Positions 12,072 through 24,544 of a stretch of DNA of 64,000 bases are shown one piece after another. This DNA comes from Marsupella aquatica (lineage: Eukaryota > Marchantiophyta). The position numbers and the translations under genes are program-made. The stretch lies in contig OZ316892.1 of the NCBI GenBank assembly GCA_973895155.1, positions 27,404,001-27,468,000 of the forward strand, in the 5' to 3' direction. Every line of letters begins with the position of its first letter. Position 1 is the first letter of the stretch. The notes beneath the pieces are model-generated. The model did not search any database. It had not been told where the DNA came from and saw nothing but the letters and a program-made list of their open reading frames with translations.

Positions 12072-12356
12072 ATTATAGACAAGGCTAATCTACCCTCTAA
12101 TGATATGATACCTAGTCTGCTAATCGACCATCTAATGATATGATAGCTAGTGTGGTGCATCCTAGGGTACAATGATAATGTAATATAGTGATCCGAGCCT
12201 AGACTGCAGAGCCCTGGAATCCGGGAGTGGTGAAGTCTTGCGGGTGGGCCCCTATGGCAGACTCGTGCCCGGATCAGTGGGCCCCTGCCCGACTCCAAGT
12301 AAGAGTACCTGCCCCGTTCTGGCGGACACTTGCCCGGAAACTGTAGTGTGGGCCTT

Positions 12357-12535
12357 TCTGAGCTTCCAAGTCGGGCAGCACCCGGGCAGCGGATCTGGAT
12401 CTTCTGTAGCATACTATTTTGGGCCTGCCCGAGCTTCGAACCCGGGCAGCACGCGGGCAGCGGATCTGGATCTGCTGTCGCGGACTATTAGGCCCTGCCC
12501 AACTTCAAACGCGGGCAGTACGCGGGCAGCGGACT
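12357..12535 (+). repeat. GC-rich minisatellite, about 71-bp unit, three copies
   Basis: AGCTTC near 12361, 12432 and 12502 marks three units. Each carries CGGGCAGCACCCGGGCAGCGG or a close variant, then CGGATCTGGATCT. The CTGCCCG/CGGGCAG words are mutually inverted and could fold. The repeats keep frames open in several registers, so the open frames across 12044-12679 are not taken as genes. Confidence 0.7.
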
Positions 12536-12559
12536 CCTGCCCGCCTTGCTTGTTTTGAA

Positions 12560-13184
12560 CGCTGCCCCTGTGTGGCTGCGGATCGGACGGATGTATTGCA
12601 AAATAATTCAGCTCTGGATCTCTCGGATGGCTGGGGAAGCATGGGCCAAGCAAAGGATGCATCGAGTCCACCCCTCTGACTGCCTGCCCCTGTCCATAGG
12701 TCTGGAGGATTCCCAGAATTAGTCGGTGTCTCCTAGAGATCGAGATCCCTCTCTATCGTAGCTGAAGCTCCGAGATTGTCCATCAGTCCTGAACAAAAGC
12801 CATCTGCTTGTTGACCACGTCTTGTGGGGTGGAAATTGGATGCGATTCAGTGATCGAGCTCGAGGACTGTGAGTCTCATCACGCAGGCAAGATCCACTCT
12901 TTGTCTGTCCGCCTGCAGAAATTCCGCTCTGGTGTGATCCCCGGTTTGAGGCAAAGCGAAGAAATTGAGTTGTTGGAACTGATGAATTGACCCACTGTCC
13001 CACTGTAGTATGCTCCTGACGAAGAGTGTTCACTTTCGGTGGAGTCAGGCGGAAGGGTGGGAAATGATGAAGGTTTTACAGCAGTAGATCCATATTCGAT
13101 CCGTCCGAGAAGGAGATTCACGAGGTGATCTGGCAAAAAGCTGCCGACTGGCCTGGAAGGATGGGAAGGATGGAGGGGACGATA
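12560..13184 (+). promoter_or_regulatory. Putative promoter and 5' leader of the active GDSL gene
   Basis: About 0.6 kb of mixed composition directly upstream of the GDSL ATG at 13185. An in-frame ATG at 13125 and one at 13170 would add up to 20 residues before the signal peptide. No TATA element is assigned with confidence. Confidence 0.3.
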
Positions 13185-16100
13185 ATGGCTAGAGTGATGC
13201 TGTTGAGATTGGGATTGGTGCTGGTGTTGGTGCAGCTGAGCGGCGCTCCTGGAGCTAATGGTGACTGCTTTCCCGCACTCTTCAACTTTGGAGACTCCAC
13301 CTCCGATTCTGGAGGGATTCATGCAACTTTCCCTAAGCTGGCACCGTCCGAGTTTGGTCCATATGGAGACACCTATCCTGGCGTGCCATGGAACAAGTTT
13401 AGTGATGGACGTCTACAACTCGATTTCATTTGTAAGTGTTGCTTTTTTGCAACCGTTGTCCAGCCCAACTATGTGTTTATGCTCTGATTAGAGTCCGATG
13501 GCGTGCATATATTAGATTCAACTCGAGATAATTGGGGAGTGACGGCTGGATGAGGGGTTCCTTTGAATGATGTGCACAGTTGTTAGATCGTGATCATGAG
13601 CACCATTTCTGTCACGCTGAGGCAGAGATTGTGTTGTAATTTCTCTGGGAGAGGGCGTGAATTGAAGTTCAAAGCATTTTTCCACCCTCTATGAAACTCT
13701 AGGAATTGGTTGACACAATTTGCCGGTCGATGGCATAGTATCTACTTGTTTAGTGTGCTTTTTGGTTTACTCTACAGTTCAGTGCCTTGATCTTCTCAAC
13801 TTCTCATGATCTACTCAACTCTACTTGATCATAGCAAAAATGTACAACTCCTTACTAGCTATACCCTTTGTGGGGAAGACTGGTTTCAGTGCCTTAATTA
13901 TTTCGATCTTGATTAGTGTCTGGGCGAGGGGGGCGTTAGCATGGTAGCTAGCACAAACCAATTTCTGCAAGATCCACAGCACTGCATTTTTTGGAGTCAT
14001 GCCTCTTATTTTGATGGGCTTTCAAAAGTTGAGCGCTCACAATCTTCTTTCCCTCTCATTTACTGGATCGAGATCTATCAAGATTTATAAGTTGGCGAAG
14101 TATTGAAGCCTGGATCTTCGAAAAGTAGCCGTCAGAGGTCAGATGCATGCCCCGTCATCTCATGCGCATTCATCAGCACCCGCCAGCAAGGGATACAGTC
14201 ATACAGGGTTGCTTCCTCGCATTGCTTGCTTCCAAGTTGCACCACAGTCGGTTTTACACAAATTCTGGACTCCATTGTTGCACTCTAGCACCATGACATC
14301 TGCTACTAAGTGGAGATGGCTCGCGACTGTAGCTTGCTGGAAAAGTACAGTAATCAGCCGGAAGCTTGGTCTATCATTGGATTATTGTGAATGTGAGCAT
14401 GCAGCTATGTCGCCGTCTCATATACAGACACTGATCTGGAAGTGAAGGGGAAAACGGGATAGAATTTCATAGAATTTCTCTGGGGAGATTGCTTGATTAG
14501 AGAACGTTGTTCCCGAAAAGTTGGACGATCGTGGGAAGATTATTCACAGGATGCAATGTGGGCCTCATTTTCTTACAGCTCAGGGGCTGGGACTCAAATA
14601 CTTGACGTCTGCTATGCAACCGGTGGATTCGGACTACTCAGACGGATGCAACTTCGCCACAGCCGGGGCCACAGTGATGCCGATCACGTACATGAGCCCC
14701 TTTCCACTTCCAGTGCAGTACCTCCAGTTCCTCCGGTTCCAACAAGAAGTCATCGCCCTCCGTTCTGATCCTGGTATGTTGTACTGTAATACTCTCAGTA
14801 TTTTCTCGTGATCTGTTCGTACATCTGTAGATGGGTATGTGGTAGAAACTTTCCGTCATTTATCTCGTCTTAGTCTACTTCAGTTGTCATGGACCCATTT
14901 TACATTTGGTCCTGTCTTCCAGTCTAGATAGAAATGTGTCCAACTTCTGTTGACGTATTGGGCTCAGACTTCGTGTTGGGTTGATGAAGATTGATCAATC
15001 TCACGGTCCAGTCGGAACCATCCTTAGATCTCGTGTGAGGACCGACTGTGTTTGAGTCATGTCTGACCATAGTTTGGAGTCGGGACTGACAAGTGACGTT
15101 GTCATTGACTATGTCTGGTGACTTTCTTAACAGCGACGCCTGCAAAGATGTTGGCGAGGATTCCGCAAGTGGATGCTTTCAGCAAGGGGCTCTACACGAT
15201 AGCGTTGGGAGGAAACGATTTCACTTTCGGATACAACAAGGGCATGACTCTCGACGAGGTGGACGAGTATCTCCCACTCGTGGCAGATGGTCTCGTGAAT
15301 GCAGTGAGGCTGCTCTACGAAGCTGGAGGCAGGTATTTCATCGTGTGGGACATCGAGCCGCATGGCTGCCTACCTTACATACTCACTTTTGCCAAGAACA
15401 AGCCCGAGTACAAGCCGGACGAATTGGACGAGCACGGTTGCATAATCAGCTTCAATGAGGCCTCGAAGCGTTTTAATGTCATGCTCAAGGAGAAGATTGC
15501 CAAGGCCAGGGAGGAGTTGCCTGAGATCAGCCTCCACATGCTCTCAACCTATGATATCAAGATCAACCTTAGCCAAAATCTGACTGCCAATGGTAAGTGA
15601 TCAGTTCTCTCACTTTTATTGTCCGATTCCGATTCGGTCTATCGTTAGAGATTGCAATCTGGTGATGCGGAGTCTGATGAATGTTATCTGCCAGTCGGTT
15701 GTTTTTTCGCCGTCACCCTTCGAAAGAATGAAGTACGCTTTATAATGTCAAACAGTTTCTTCAAGTTTCCTCTCGCTCTCAAAGCCGTAATGAATGCGGA
15801 TGAGACGCAATCAAACCCACTGATTGATTGATTGGAATCCACTCTTGTCCTCTGATGTAGAATGTTGAAAGTTTCAAACACGTGGTAGTGTACGGTCCAC
15901 TCAAAAGTCTTCGGACAGAGGATAAGCAATGAATCCTACTTTTCTGACGAAAGCAGCAGTAGTAAAATTATTTATATATATATATATATATACTACCGGG
16001 CATTAATGACTGCCCACAGTACCTCCCCCATTCCCCAAATTTTCCAGATCCTTGGACAAGATATCTGCTCACCAGAACTTTGACTCTAATAATGGGCATG

Positions 16101-17225
16101 CATGGAACAAGGCTCGTCAAATCTTCCAGAGGTGTTCAGAGATGAGGGTCTTCTTATGGTTTTGAGGGAGTGGTACCAGTTGAGGAAGTGTCATGGCATA
16201 GTTCCATGAGACCTGAAAGAGCCCTCAGAATTGTAAATTTCTGTGGAGACATCCCGACAATCCAGGTTTGGATGCTGACAGGGTGGAGTACACAATTACG
16301 GCACCTACCACCGTGCCAGAGGGAGAAAAAATAAGGGACTATTAGAGCCATCCGGTTTTTGGAGGATCTTTCTAACAAGGGAATTAAGGGCACAATCAAA
16401 GGCTAACTTCTCAATTAGTGACAATTCTACAGATCTGGGAGAAATGATGGCCAGATTTGAGATCTTCACGAAACCTGGCTCTCAAGGAAACAGCTCCTGT
16501 AGGACCTTGGGGACTCTAAGATAGAAGTGGTTTGAAGGGAGAATGGGTTCCAGGGGTGTTGAGAGGCAATTTGCTGCATTAAGTATAGAGCTCCTTTTAT
16601 CTCTCAATCCCATATTTCATGTTCGCATGCCCAATTTGTTTCTACTAAGCCTGAAGAACTGAGGTTGGGAGTTGGGATCTTCACATTACCTGGCTCTAGG
16701 CTAAACAAATGGTCTCATGAACTTAAGAAACCTTGGCTCTAGGCAAGTCAGACTGACTGATACGTCTGAAACAGGAGTTTGCTAAAGGGATGGAAGACAT
16801 CTACTTTTCAAATCTCTAGGCAGGTGTAGCCAAAAGTTTTACTATTATAAGAATTGATTGGTCCTTGACGGTGATGCATTGAAGTGTTAGAGCTGTTAAC
16901 AAGTACTGGAGCTTTTGAACTGAGATTTTTGGAATGCTGTGATATTCTGTGGACAGGATTCAAGTACGATCTGAAGGCTTGCTGCGGGGTTCCATCAGAG
17001 TACAACTACCATCTGGAGGTCAATTGTGGAAAGACTAAGACCATCAAGGATGTCACTTACCATGCAGTGAAGTGCGACAACCCCAACGAATATACAGTCT
17101 GGGATGGAGTTCACAACACTGAGGCTGCTAGTCGATACGTTGCCCAGATGCTTTTCTCTGGCGGATACTTTGACGTTCCGTTCCCTAAGCTCTCTGAAAC
17201 GTGCGGTCTCAAGCCTCTTGATTGA
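13185..17225 (+). CDS. GDSL esterase/lipase, catalytically complete, four exons
   Basis: The exons I assign are 13185-13431, 14579-14773, 15134-15592 and 16957-17225. Junctions are GT-AG and all three introns are phase 1, giving 389 aa. The start gives a signal peptide (MARVMLLRLGLVLVLVQLSG), so the protein should enter the secretory pathway. Block I reads FNFGDSTSDSGG with nucleophile Ser38. Block II reads NFATAGATV. Block III reads LGGNDF with oxyanion Asn175. Block V reads WDGVHNTEAASRY with Asp350 and His353. The FPALFNFGDS start and length match the plant At3g26430/ENOD8-like branch of the SGNH family, which hydrolyses acyl esters; the real substrate cannot be read from sequence. Its three introns fall at the same sites and phases as three of the four in the dead paralogue at 281-3879. 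The missing one lies after the NAVR/VAVK position, so an intron was gained there or lost here. Confidence 0.9.
15973..15992. repeat. TA microsatellite in GDSL intron 3
   Basis: An uninterrupted run of about ten TA dinucleotides within the 1.36-kb third intron of the GDSL gene. Confidence 0.9.
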
Positions 17226-20200
17226 TTGACAACGTTTCGACATCAACAAGATGTACGACATTGATATGTCCCCACAGGATATTCTACTTCAGGACACTTG
17301 ACGCAAAACTCACCAGTTACTTTTTTGCCTGGCCAAATGGTTTGTACACTCCCTGGATACAGTAGCTGGTTATCATCAGCTTCGGAGGGGAATGGATTGA
17401 GGGTTGTTGGATTCATTGCTGTTAGTACCGGTGTCAGATTACACACCTCATCCGGAGCCATTCTTCTCGAATGAGTTCTGCTTGAGAGAGGATAGCATTT
17501 TCCAACGTCTGGAGCTTTGCGGCTCAATACTGAATCTAAGGAGGAAGCTCTGGTGCCAAGAGGATTCGCTGGGATGCGACAGAATTGTGTGGGAACTGGG
17601 AGAAGGCATCTGTCCAGAGTTTAGTGTCTGTTACTATGCGGGGATCTCCAAACCTTGAGGTGTCCTCGATGTTGAATCAACTGTGGAGGAGGGCCTGAGC
17701 TATGTGATAATGACACGAGGTGTGATAGTCGTACTATAGAAAACTGTGTTGTAACTGATTTGTGTGAAAATAGCTAGGTCAGCTAGGTACAAACACCCCA
17801 TTCTTTTAAGTCTCAGCACTCCAGGTATTACCTGAAGCCGAGAACCAAAATTAAGATTGAAATATTCATCGCTCAATCGTCGAAAATCTCTTCCAATGAT
17901 GTATTTTGTAGATAGCATGCACCGAATGGGTTCAATTGATTGATCAGGCAGCTACACCGATTGGAAATATTTTCATCAATTGAATCCTAAAATTGGCCAA
18001 ACAATGATATCTCTTGAATTTGGAGGAGAAAGATGGCGAAGGCCAGTCTTCAGTGATGTTCTATAATTGGTAATTGAGCTGATTGTGCCAAAAACTTATT
18101 GGCTGCCAGGTAGGACAGGTACACTCGGGAATCATGGAGCAGTAAACTTTCCTGACCATTACGTTTCGAGAAACTCGTGCAAGAGAAGTTAATTGGAGAA
18201 AGCTTGGAAGTTGCTGAAAAAGAGTAATGAAAACTCGCAAGTACACAATACATACCAGGAGCGAACAGTCGAACAAAAATTTCCGTCTCAGAGCAGTGTT
18301 ATTCCATTGTAACAAGTTGACAAGATGGTTATATATAGACCCTCTTTCTTGATTTCTTGTGACAAGGATTATGAAGGGCCTCGATGGTCTGCTTAACTGG
18401 GTATGCTTATAGAGTATTGAAGCACACGTTGTGACTCTTGAAGTTATACTCTTGGGTGGTGGATCTATCCTAAAATAGATTCAGAAATTATCGAAAGAAC
18501 CATCCTCAGATATGTGATAACTGTTTTCTGTATAAAACCCAACAGTTCAGTGTAGTTACATGGAGCACGGTTTTAGCTCTGAAGCTTCTCTAGTTTCCAG
18601 TTAGAAACATTCGCCTCGTAAGGAAAGAACCCAACAGCATATCTGGAGGACTCACTGTGCCTATAACAATGATGCTCTAAGCTGAATGGTCCGGTTTGAT
18701 TTAGACTTCATTACCTGAGTATAATATATGGAGGACCCTCTTCAATTGTCAAATAGTCGTATGTGAGCTAACAACCGAGTTACTCCTTTATCTTACTGTC
18801 GACTAGCATTCGACAACGTTTGTTCATTACCAGTCTTATCTGTAAAATGAATCATTTTGGCCCTGACCATGCCCCCAAAGCGCTAGATGGGGCAATGAAA
18901 TTTCCCAACGTTACATACTCTAGGCCTAGACCTGCTAAAGAGCAAGGATTTAAGTGAAACGTCCCCAATTGAACATAAAACCTGACACAACACCAAGAAG
19001 GACAGCTTGTGGTAGGCATACACTTTTTGGGTGGTTTCATGCCTTTCAAGTCTTCGCCTTAACACGCCCTCGCCCGGACTCAAGTCCCCCTTCCTTTCTG
19101 TAAAAGTTGAGTGCACTCAATTAGATAGAACAGCATCATAACATTATTGGACTTTGGTTTGCCAGACCGTGACCCTTTCGTTTAAGGTAATTTCACCTCA
19201 AATATTGAAATAAAATTCATGAACATGAAATGGCGCACATTTGATAGAATGTGCCAATGACTTTCAGCCACAGAGTTGAAATACTTAGGTAACAGTTAAG
19301 CCTCATGTGTACAAGTTTACATATCAAAATCATGCAAGAGGGTTAAGACCTCAAGGTTTGGCTCTTACCATGTCAAAATCGTCAACCGCGAGAACCAGAT
19401 CAGCCTTGGAGGCATGATAGTGGTTCTCTTCTTCAATGCCTGGGCCTCACTGTAGACTGTCATATAACCGGTGGATAAAGGCTGTCTTAGTTGTTTTATA
19501 CCAGGCGTAGGCTTGGCAACAATTATATCCCCTCTCCTTGGTCGAAACTCGCTCGATGGATCCTGGGTTGCCCACAAAACTCGGTCCCGAGGTAGCCATA
19601 TTTCTCCCGTCTTGAAATCGCCTCCATACCTTCAACATCAGTAAAATCATTCCCTCTGTATGGACTAAGACTCCACTCACGACCATCATAGCTGTCCGGG
19701 CTACTATTCCCCTCCATTCCCATGCTATTAGCTATTCGAACAGCTTGTCGTGCACGATACCTGTCGCAGTGGGTGGACTACTACTACCGCGATCTGGACT
19801 AAAGAGATGACTTGACCACCCCAACGACCCAAATCCCTGTCTGGACAACCATGCCACCCCTTCCACCCAACAGGATACTCGATAATATACATGTAAATTC
19901 AATTCCAATACGACTGGAGATGTTCAGCATTTCCTTCTGCCCGGAGGGTCCCCAACTTGACAAAATGTACTCTGAACTTGGGCCCAGAAGGTAGCCAAAC
20001 TTATGTTGGCAATATGTTGAACATGGGGAAGCAAGGTACTCCACCAACCCGGGGAGCATGGCGGGACACTCATGGCAGTCAATCCTGCTACCTAACTTCA
20101 GCTTCGAAGATGATATTGAACAGTTTGAGTGGAAAGACATCAATTCATCCGTATAAGGTAAGAAACACAGCAGAGATTTCAAATTTTAAGTGAGAATTCA

Positions 20201-20451
20201 TATATTCAAAGCTGAAGATAGGGATTTCTTCCTTGCCATATCTGCTTGCACTTATCCCTTTGCAGGAGCAGATGAAGTCGACATAACTCAATCCAATTGC
20301 AGAGAACTCGCAGTTTGCTCGCCAGTTGCTGAGTTATTGCCGATCATTCAACTTGCTTGACCAAATGTCACTGTCTTGCATGAGAATGCGAAGAGCAAAT
20401 TGGTTTGACATAACCCATCAGTGTAGAACATTCTGCAGAGCCTTCCAAGAG
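17226..20451. other. Spacer between convergent GDSL and WDR25-type genes
   Basis: Holds the 3' flanks of the two genes. Short frames around 17404-17658, 18050-18315 and 19365-20193 have no recognisable domain. I see no RNA gene, LTR or tandem repeat. Confidence 0.4.
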
Positions 20452-22886
20452 CTACTCGTAAATGTGTATCATTCCATCCCAGCTGCAAGAAGCCATCACT
20501 GAAGGGAGCACAGGGTGGTAAGAAACGTCGGTGCAGGCGTTTCGATGAGCTTCCAGTTTTCTAAGCAATTTAGAAGACTTGTAGTTGTAGATATGCACAT
20601 GACCGTCTGCAGAACCGGTCACCACAAAACTCCCACATGGGCTAAAATTGCATTGAATCGGATGGGCTGAAACCTGATGACCCTCATAGCGTTTGTATTT
20701 GTCCATCTTAAAAGGCGATTTCGCGGAGAAGATTGCGATATAATTCGCGTTGGACTGTGCAATGAACGTCTGCTCAAATGGGTGATACCGCACACAAGGG
20801 CATGTGTAGGCCTCAATGTAAACCTGGTCCAACGAAGGGAATCTCAGGTTATAAGCAATGTAAAGGAGTTTCTCCAAGTCCGCCATTTCTCTAAAGTCCG
20901 CAAATCAAACTTTGAAAATTCCCAGTTCAGATTTCTTGTAACGGTTGTAAACCCTGTATATAGCTATGTTGTAACTGTGTAAATTTTTATTTTAAAACCA
21001 TACATTCAAACTTTGTACATATATAAATTACATAACTAAGTAACTAAGGAATGGGATTTCTGAACAGGTCCCCTAACAGCTTAACAAAAGATATCTGCTA
21101 AGAAATTTCACCTAGGAATACTATGGAGAAAATCTGGCTCAGTGCTATTGAACTGTGCTAATGGAACTGCATCTGCTTGTCACGCAACGGTTCAGAAGGA
21201 AAGCAAGAAAGGACTGGATTTAACAGAACTAGTTTGACGATACTTGATGAAACAAGTCTACAAGTTTCTCCATCACTACTACTTTAGAACGAACCACATG
21301 AGGCTGAGTTTAACCAAGGGCTACCTGATTTGAGAGCGCTACTTGTGTGTTGTAATCCCAAACCACAATTGCTTTATCACTGGAATGCCGCTTGATCATA
21401 TCCGAAGTAGAAACAAAATGTTTTCCATCTGCGCTGAAGTCCACATCCATGATTGGTCCCAAGCTTCTTGACAAATACTCTTTATCCGATTTCCCAGTTC
21501 GAATATCCCACAATTTGAGTGCCCCTTTGGAACCTCCGGAGAGAAAAACGTCTCGATCCAAGGGATGAAATTTCACAGCATTAATGAATTGATCATCCAA
21601 GAAAACTTGAACATCTGATCCCAACTCAACATCGGTGAGCCTGCAGGTCTTATCAAATCCACAGCTCAGGAGAAACTTCCCATCTGTTGTCCATTGAATG
21701 TCCTTCACTGCTGCCTTATGGGAACCGAGCCTTCGTAGCATCTGCTGGCCTGAATTCGCCCAGACATTCCACACAATGGCTTGGTGGTCCATCCCAGCTG
21801 ATGCCATCAAAGAAACTGAAAGGAACCAAGAAGGCACTCAGGACGTGCCAAGTTTGCACAGAAGCGTCATCCAAGAAAGTTGAGGCAGACCTAAACTGGA
21901 CTTTAATTGATAACAGTATTGTTTAATGTTTCATGTCCACTTATGACATTTGCTTCTTCAATTTGAATCAAACTCAAAATCTAGAGTGGAATTCCTTCAA
22001 TTTTGAGGGGGCTGTTTGACAAAGGTCTCACACATAAGAACCCATGAGAAATGGTGCCGAGAAAGCGGCAACAAAAGCCAAAACAGGTCCGTGACAAAAT
22101 TTATCATACCATGAGTCGGAGACCAGCGAACCGCATTAACTCCCTTTGTATGACCCTCTAGTTGAGCAACGCGACCTCTGGGAAGGCGATTATAATTAGC
22201 TGCATGGGGGACTATGTTCTGTAGCGTCTTCAGGATGTGATATGGTAGTTCCACATTCAGAATATCTTTCACCTCTGCAACACAGTCCACGGCTTAACCA
22301 ATTTCAACATAAATGAGGCGAAAGCACAGTGACGTTGGTAGAAAATATTTCAGGCCTGCTGTGACTACCATTGCAATCGCGCTGCTGTATCGATGTCTAG
22401 ACCTTCCCATAAGAATTTCCCAAGGAATAAACCCTCGTCCACTTCTCCAATGAAATTGGTTTTTTCCAAAACGTGGTCCATCAGCTAGGGTACAGGATTC
22501 GGTAGGCAATTTACGTGGGGCAGTTTGAACGATTTGAAATTCCTTGATAGGACGAAGGGAAGGATCCATGATGTCAGCCATTGTTCCAGGTAGAGTTTTA
22601 ACAGATCATCGTTTTTGAAAAGATAGTGACAAGTGAGGAAGAGATGCAAACCAGGTGATGGATGAACCGGAGCAGAGTGTGATGGCCTGGTCGTTTCAGC
22701 CCCTGATGCAGAGGCAGCAGCAGACGAAGCTGCAGCTCGTTCTCTTTTGGAGATGTACCGCCCGGGATGGAGCGAGCTAGGGGCTGGGATCGGCAACTGG
22801 CCACCTCCCTGTGAGGAAAAGACGCCCCTTGCCTCGATCTTCCTGCGCTTCATCGAATAAATCTCGTCCAATTCCCGCCGATTCAT
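20452..22886 (-). CDS. WDR25-type WD40 repeat protein, four exons
   Basis: The minus-strand exons I assign are 22886-22652, 22274-22110, 21815-21325 and 20823-20452, with GT-AG junctions and phases 1, 1, 0, giving 420 aa. A short N-terminal region contains HPGRYISKRERA, a word typical of plant WDR25 homologues. WD repeats follow from about residue 115: LEGHTKGVNAVRWSPTH, LMASAGMDHQAIVWNVW, FLLSCGFDKTCRLTDVE, VFLSGGSKGALKLWDIR, FVVTGSADGHVHIYNY and a final HPVLPSVMASCSWDG. The pieces YIEAYTCPC and GHQV also match WDR25, a relative of the splicing factor PRP17/CDC40. The proposed role is a beta-propeller scaffold, possibly linked to the spliceosome by that relationship; the molecular function of WDR25 is poorly known. 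The frame at 22294-22581 lies inside intron 1 and is not coding. Confidence 0.88.
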
Positions 22887-22960
22887 GGTCTTGCAGCTCT
22901 CACCTCACTTCACCTCACTTCACCTCAGCTCATCTCATCTCAGCTCATGTCATCGCATTC
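22887..22960 (-). promoter_or_regulatory. Purine-rich leader repeat upstream of the WDR25-type ATG
   Basis: On the plus strand this reads as repeated TCACCTCACT / CAGCTCATCTCA words; in the sense of the gene it is a GA-rich leader of GAGGTGAAGT units. It probably belongs to the 5' UTR or core promoter. GA/CT-rich leaders are common at plant promoters. Confidence 0.35.
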
Positions 22961-23230
22961 ATCGCTAACTCAATTCACGGAAATGAACCGGATCGATGAA
23001 CTTTCTTGAGAAGGAGAATGGAGGGCAAAATTCCAACAGATGTGGAGCTCGCATTTGTGAATTAGACATCGTCCCGTCCAAGAAATGGTTTGAAGTTTGA
23101 TCGAATATCTCGAACTCTTCTTCAACGATTTTGCTGTTTGCTTTAATCAATTTATGCAGGACTAGTTCAATACTGGTGTTGCACCAAAAACATGCCATGT
23201 CTGCCAAGATTTGGAGATCTTGATTTGGTT
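22961..23230. other. Upstream spacer of the WDR25-type gene
   Basis: Short sequence between the leader and the satellite array. No feature is supported. Confidence 0.35.
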
Positions 23231-24480
23231 GAGAAAAAAGATGTCCCAAAGCCAAGAGGTTGGTGAGAAAAAAGATGATGTGCCGGCCAAAAGATGTTGT
23301 GTAAGCCAAGAGATCATTGAGAAAAAAGATGTTATGTCGATCAAAAGAGCCTTGAGAAAAAAGATGTTCCGGCCAAAAGATGTTGTGTAAGCCAAGAGAT
23401 CATTGAGAAAAAAGATGTTATGTCGATCAAAAGAGCCTTGAGAAAAAAGATGTTGTGTCGGCCAAGATGTCATTGAGAAAAAAGATATCATGTCAGTCAA
23501 CTAAGAAGTAGTTCAGACAAAGGATGTTGTGTCGACCAAGACATCCTTAAGAAAAAATATGCCGTGTTCGCCAAGACATCATGGAGAGAAAAGATATCAC
23601 GTCGATCAAGGTATTGTGTCAGCCAAGACATCATTGAGAAAAAAAATGTAGTGTCGCCCAACATGTTATTAAGAAAAAAGATATCGTGTCGCCCAAGATG
23701 TCATTAAGAAAGAGATGTCATGTCGCCTAAGATATTGTTAAGGAAAAAGATGTTGTGTCGCCCAAGAGGTCATTAAGGAAAACGATGTTGTGTTGCCCAA
23801 AGTGTCATTAAGAAAAAATATCGTGTCGCCCAAGATGTCCTTAAGAAAAAAGATATCATGTCACCCAAGATGTCCTTAAGACAAGAGCAGGGACAAGAGA
23901 TGTCATGTTACGCAAGACGTTGTTAAGAAAAAAGGTGTCGTGGCGCCAAAGAGGTCATGTCGCCCAAGGTGTCATTAAGAAGAAAGATATCGTGTCAGGC
24001 AAGATATTGTTAAGAAAAAAGATGTCATGGCACCCAAGCCGGGCACCCAAGATGTCCTTAAGTAAAGAGATGTCATGTTGCCCGAGATGTTGTTAAGTTG
24101 AAATATGTCTTTAAGACATATATTGCACAACAGATGGTGTGGTGGGAAAAATATGTAGAGGTGAAAAAAGATATCAAGGTAAGAAAAAAAGTTGAAGTGA
24201 GAAAAAGATGTTGAGGTGAACAAAGATGTCGATGAGAAAAAAAGATGTTGAGTTGAGAAGGTATATGTTAGTCAGTGAGAAAAAATGCTAAGGGATGTCA
24301 AGGTGGAAAAAGATGTCAAGGAGAGAAAACATGGCGAAGTGAGAAATAGATGTCAAAGAAAGAAAATATGTTGAGGGTGAAGGAAAGATGCAAGGAAAGA
24401 TGCCGTAATGAGCTATAGATCGATGTCAATGTGAGAATAAAATGGCGAGATGAGAAAAATATGTCAAAACAAGGTAAAGT
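23231..24480 (+). repeat. Degenerate satellite array of AAAAAAGATGT...GTCGCCCAAG units
   Basis: About 1.25 kb of irregular units, each built as GAGAAAAAAGATGT then TGTGTCGCCCAAGA or variants. The base period is near 35 bp in the middle part. At the left, 23283-23368 and 23369-23454 form an almost perfect 86-bp higher-order repeat. From about 24100 the GTCGCCCAAG word drops out and a shorter unit (GATGTCAAGGTGAGAAAA) takes over. Frames in the array are by-products of the repeat. A related tract in opposite orientation lies near 41880-42135. Confidence 0.85.
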
Positions 24481-24544
24481 TATTGTGGTGGTGTTCAACA
24501 ACGCATGTGTTGCACTTAAAAATTGGAGGGCGCAAGATAATGGT

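Noticed and set aside
12044-12679. Overlapping frames of 85-122 codons
   Set aside because: They cover the 71-bp minisatellite, whose unit keeps several frames open.
22294-22581. 95-codon minus frame within the WDR25-type gene
   Set aside because: It lies in intron 1; joining 22652 to 22274 gives a clean phase-1 fit and the family-like sequence without it.
23231-24480. CRISPR-like regular repeats
   Set aside because: The units are degenerate, contiguous and of variable period with no unique spacers; this is a plant satellite.
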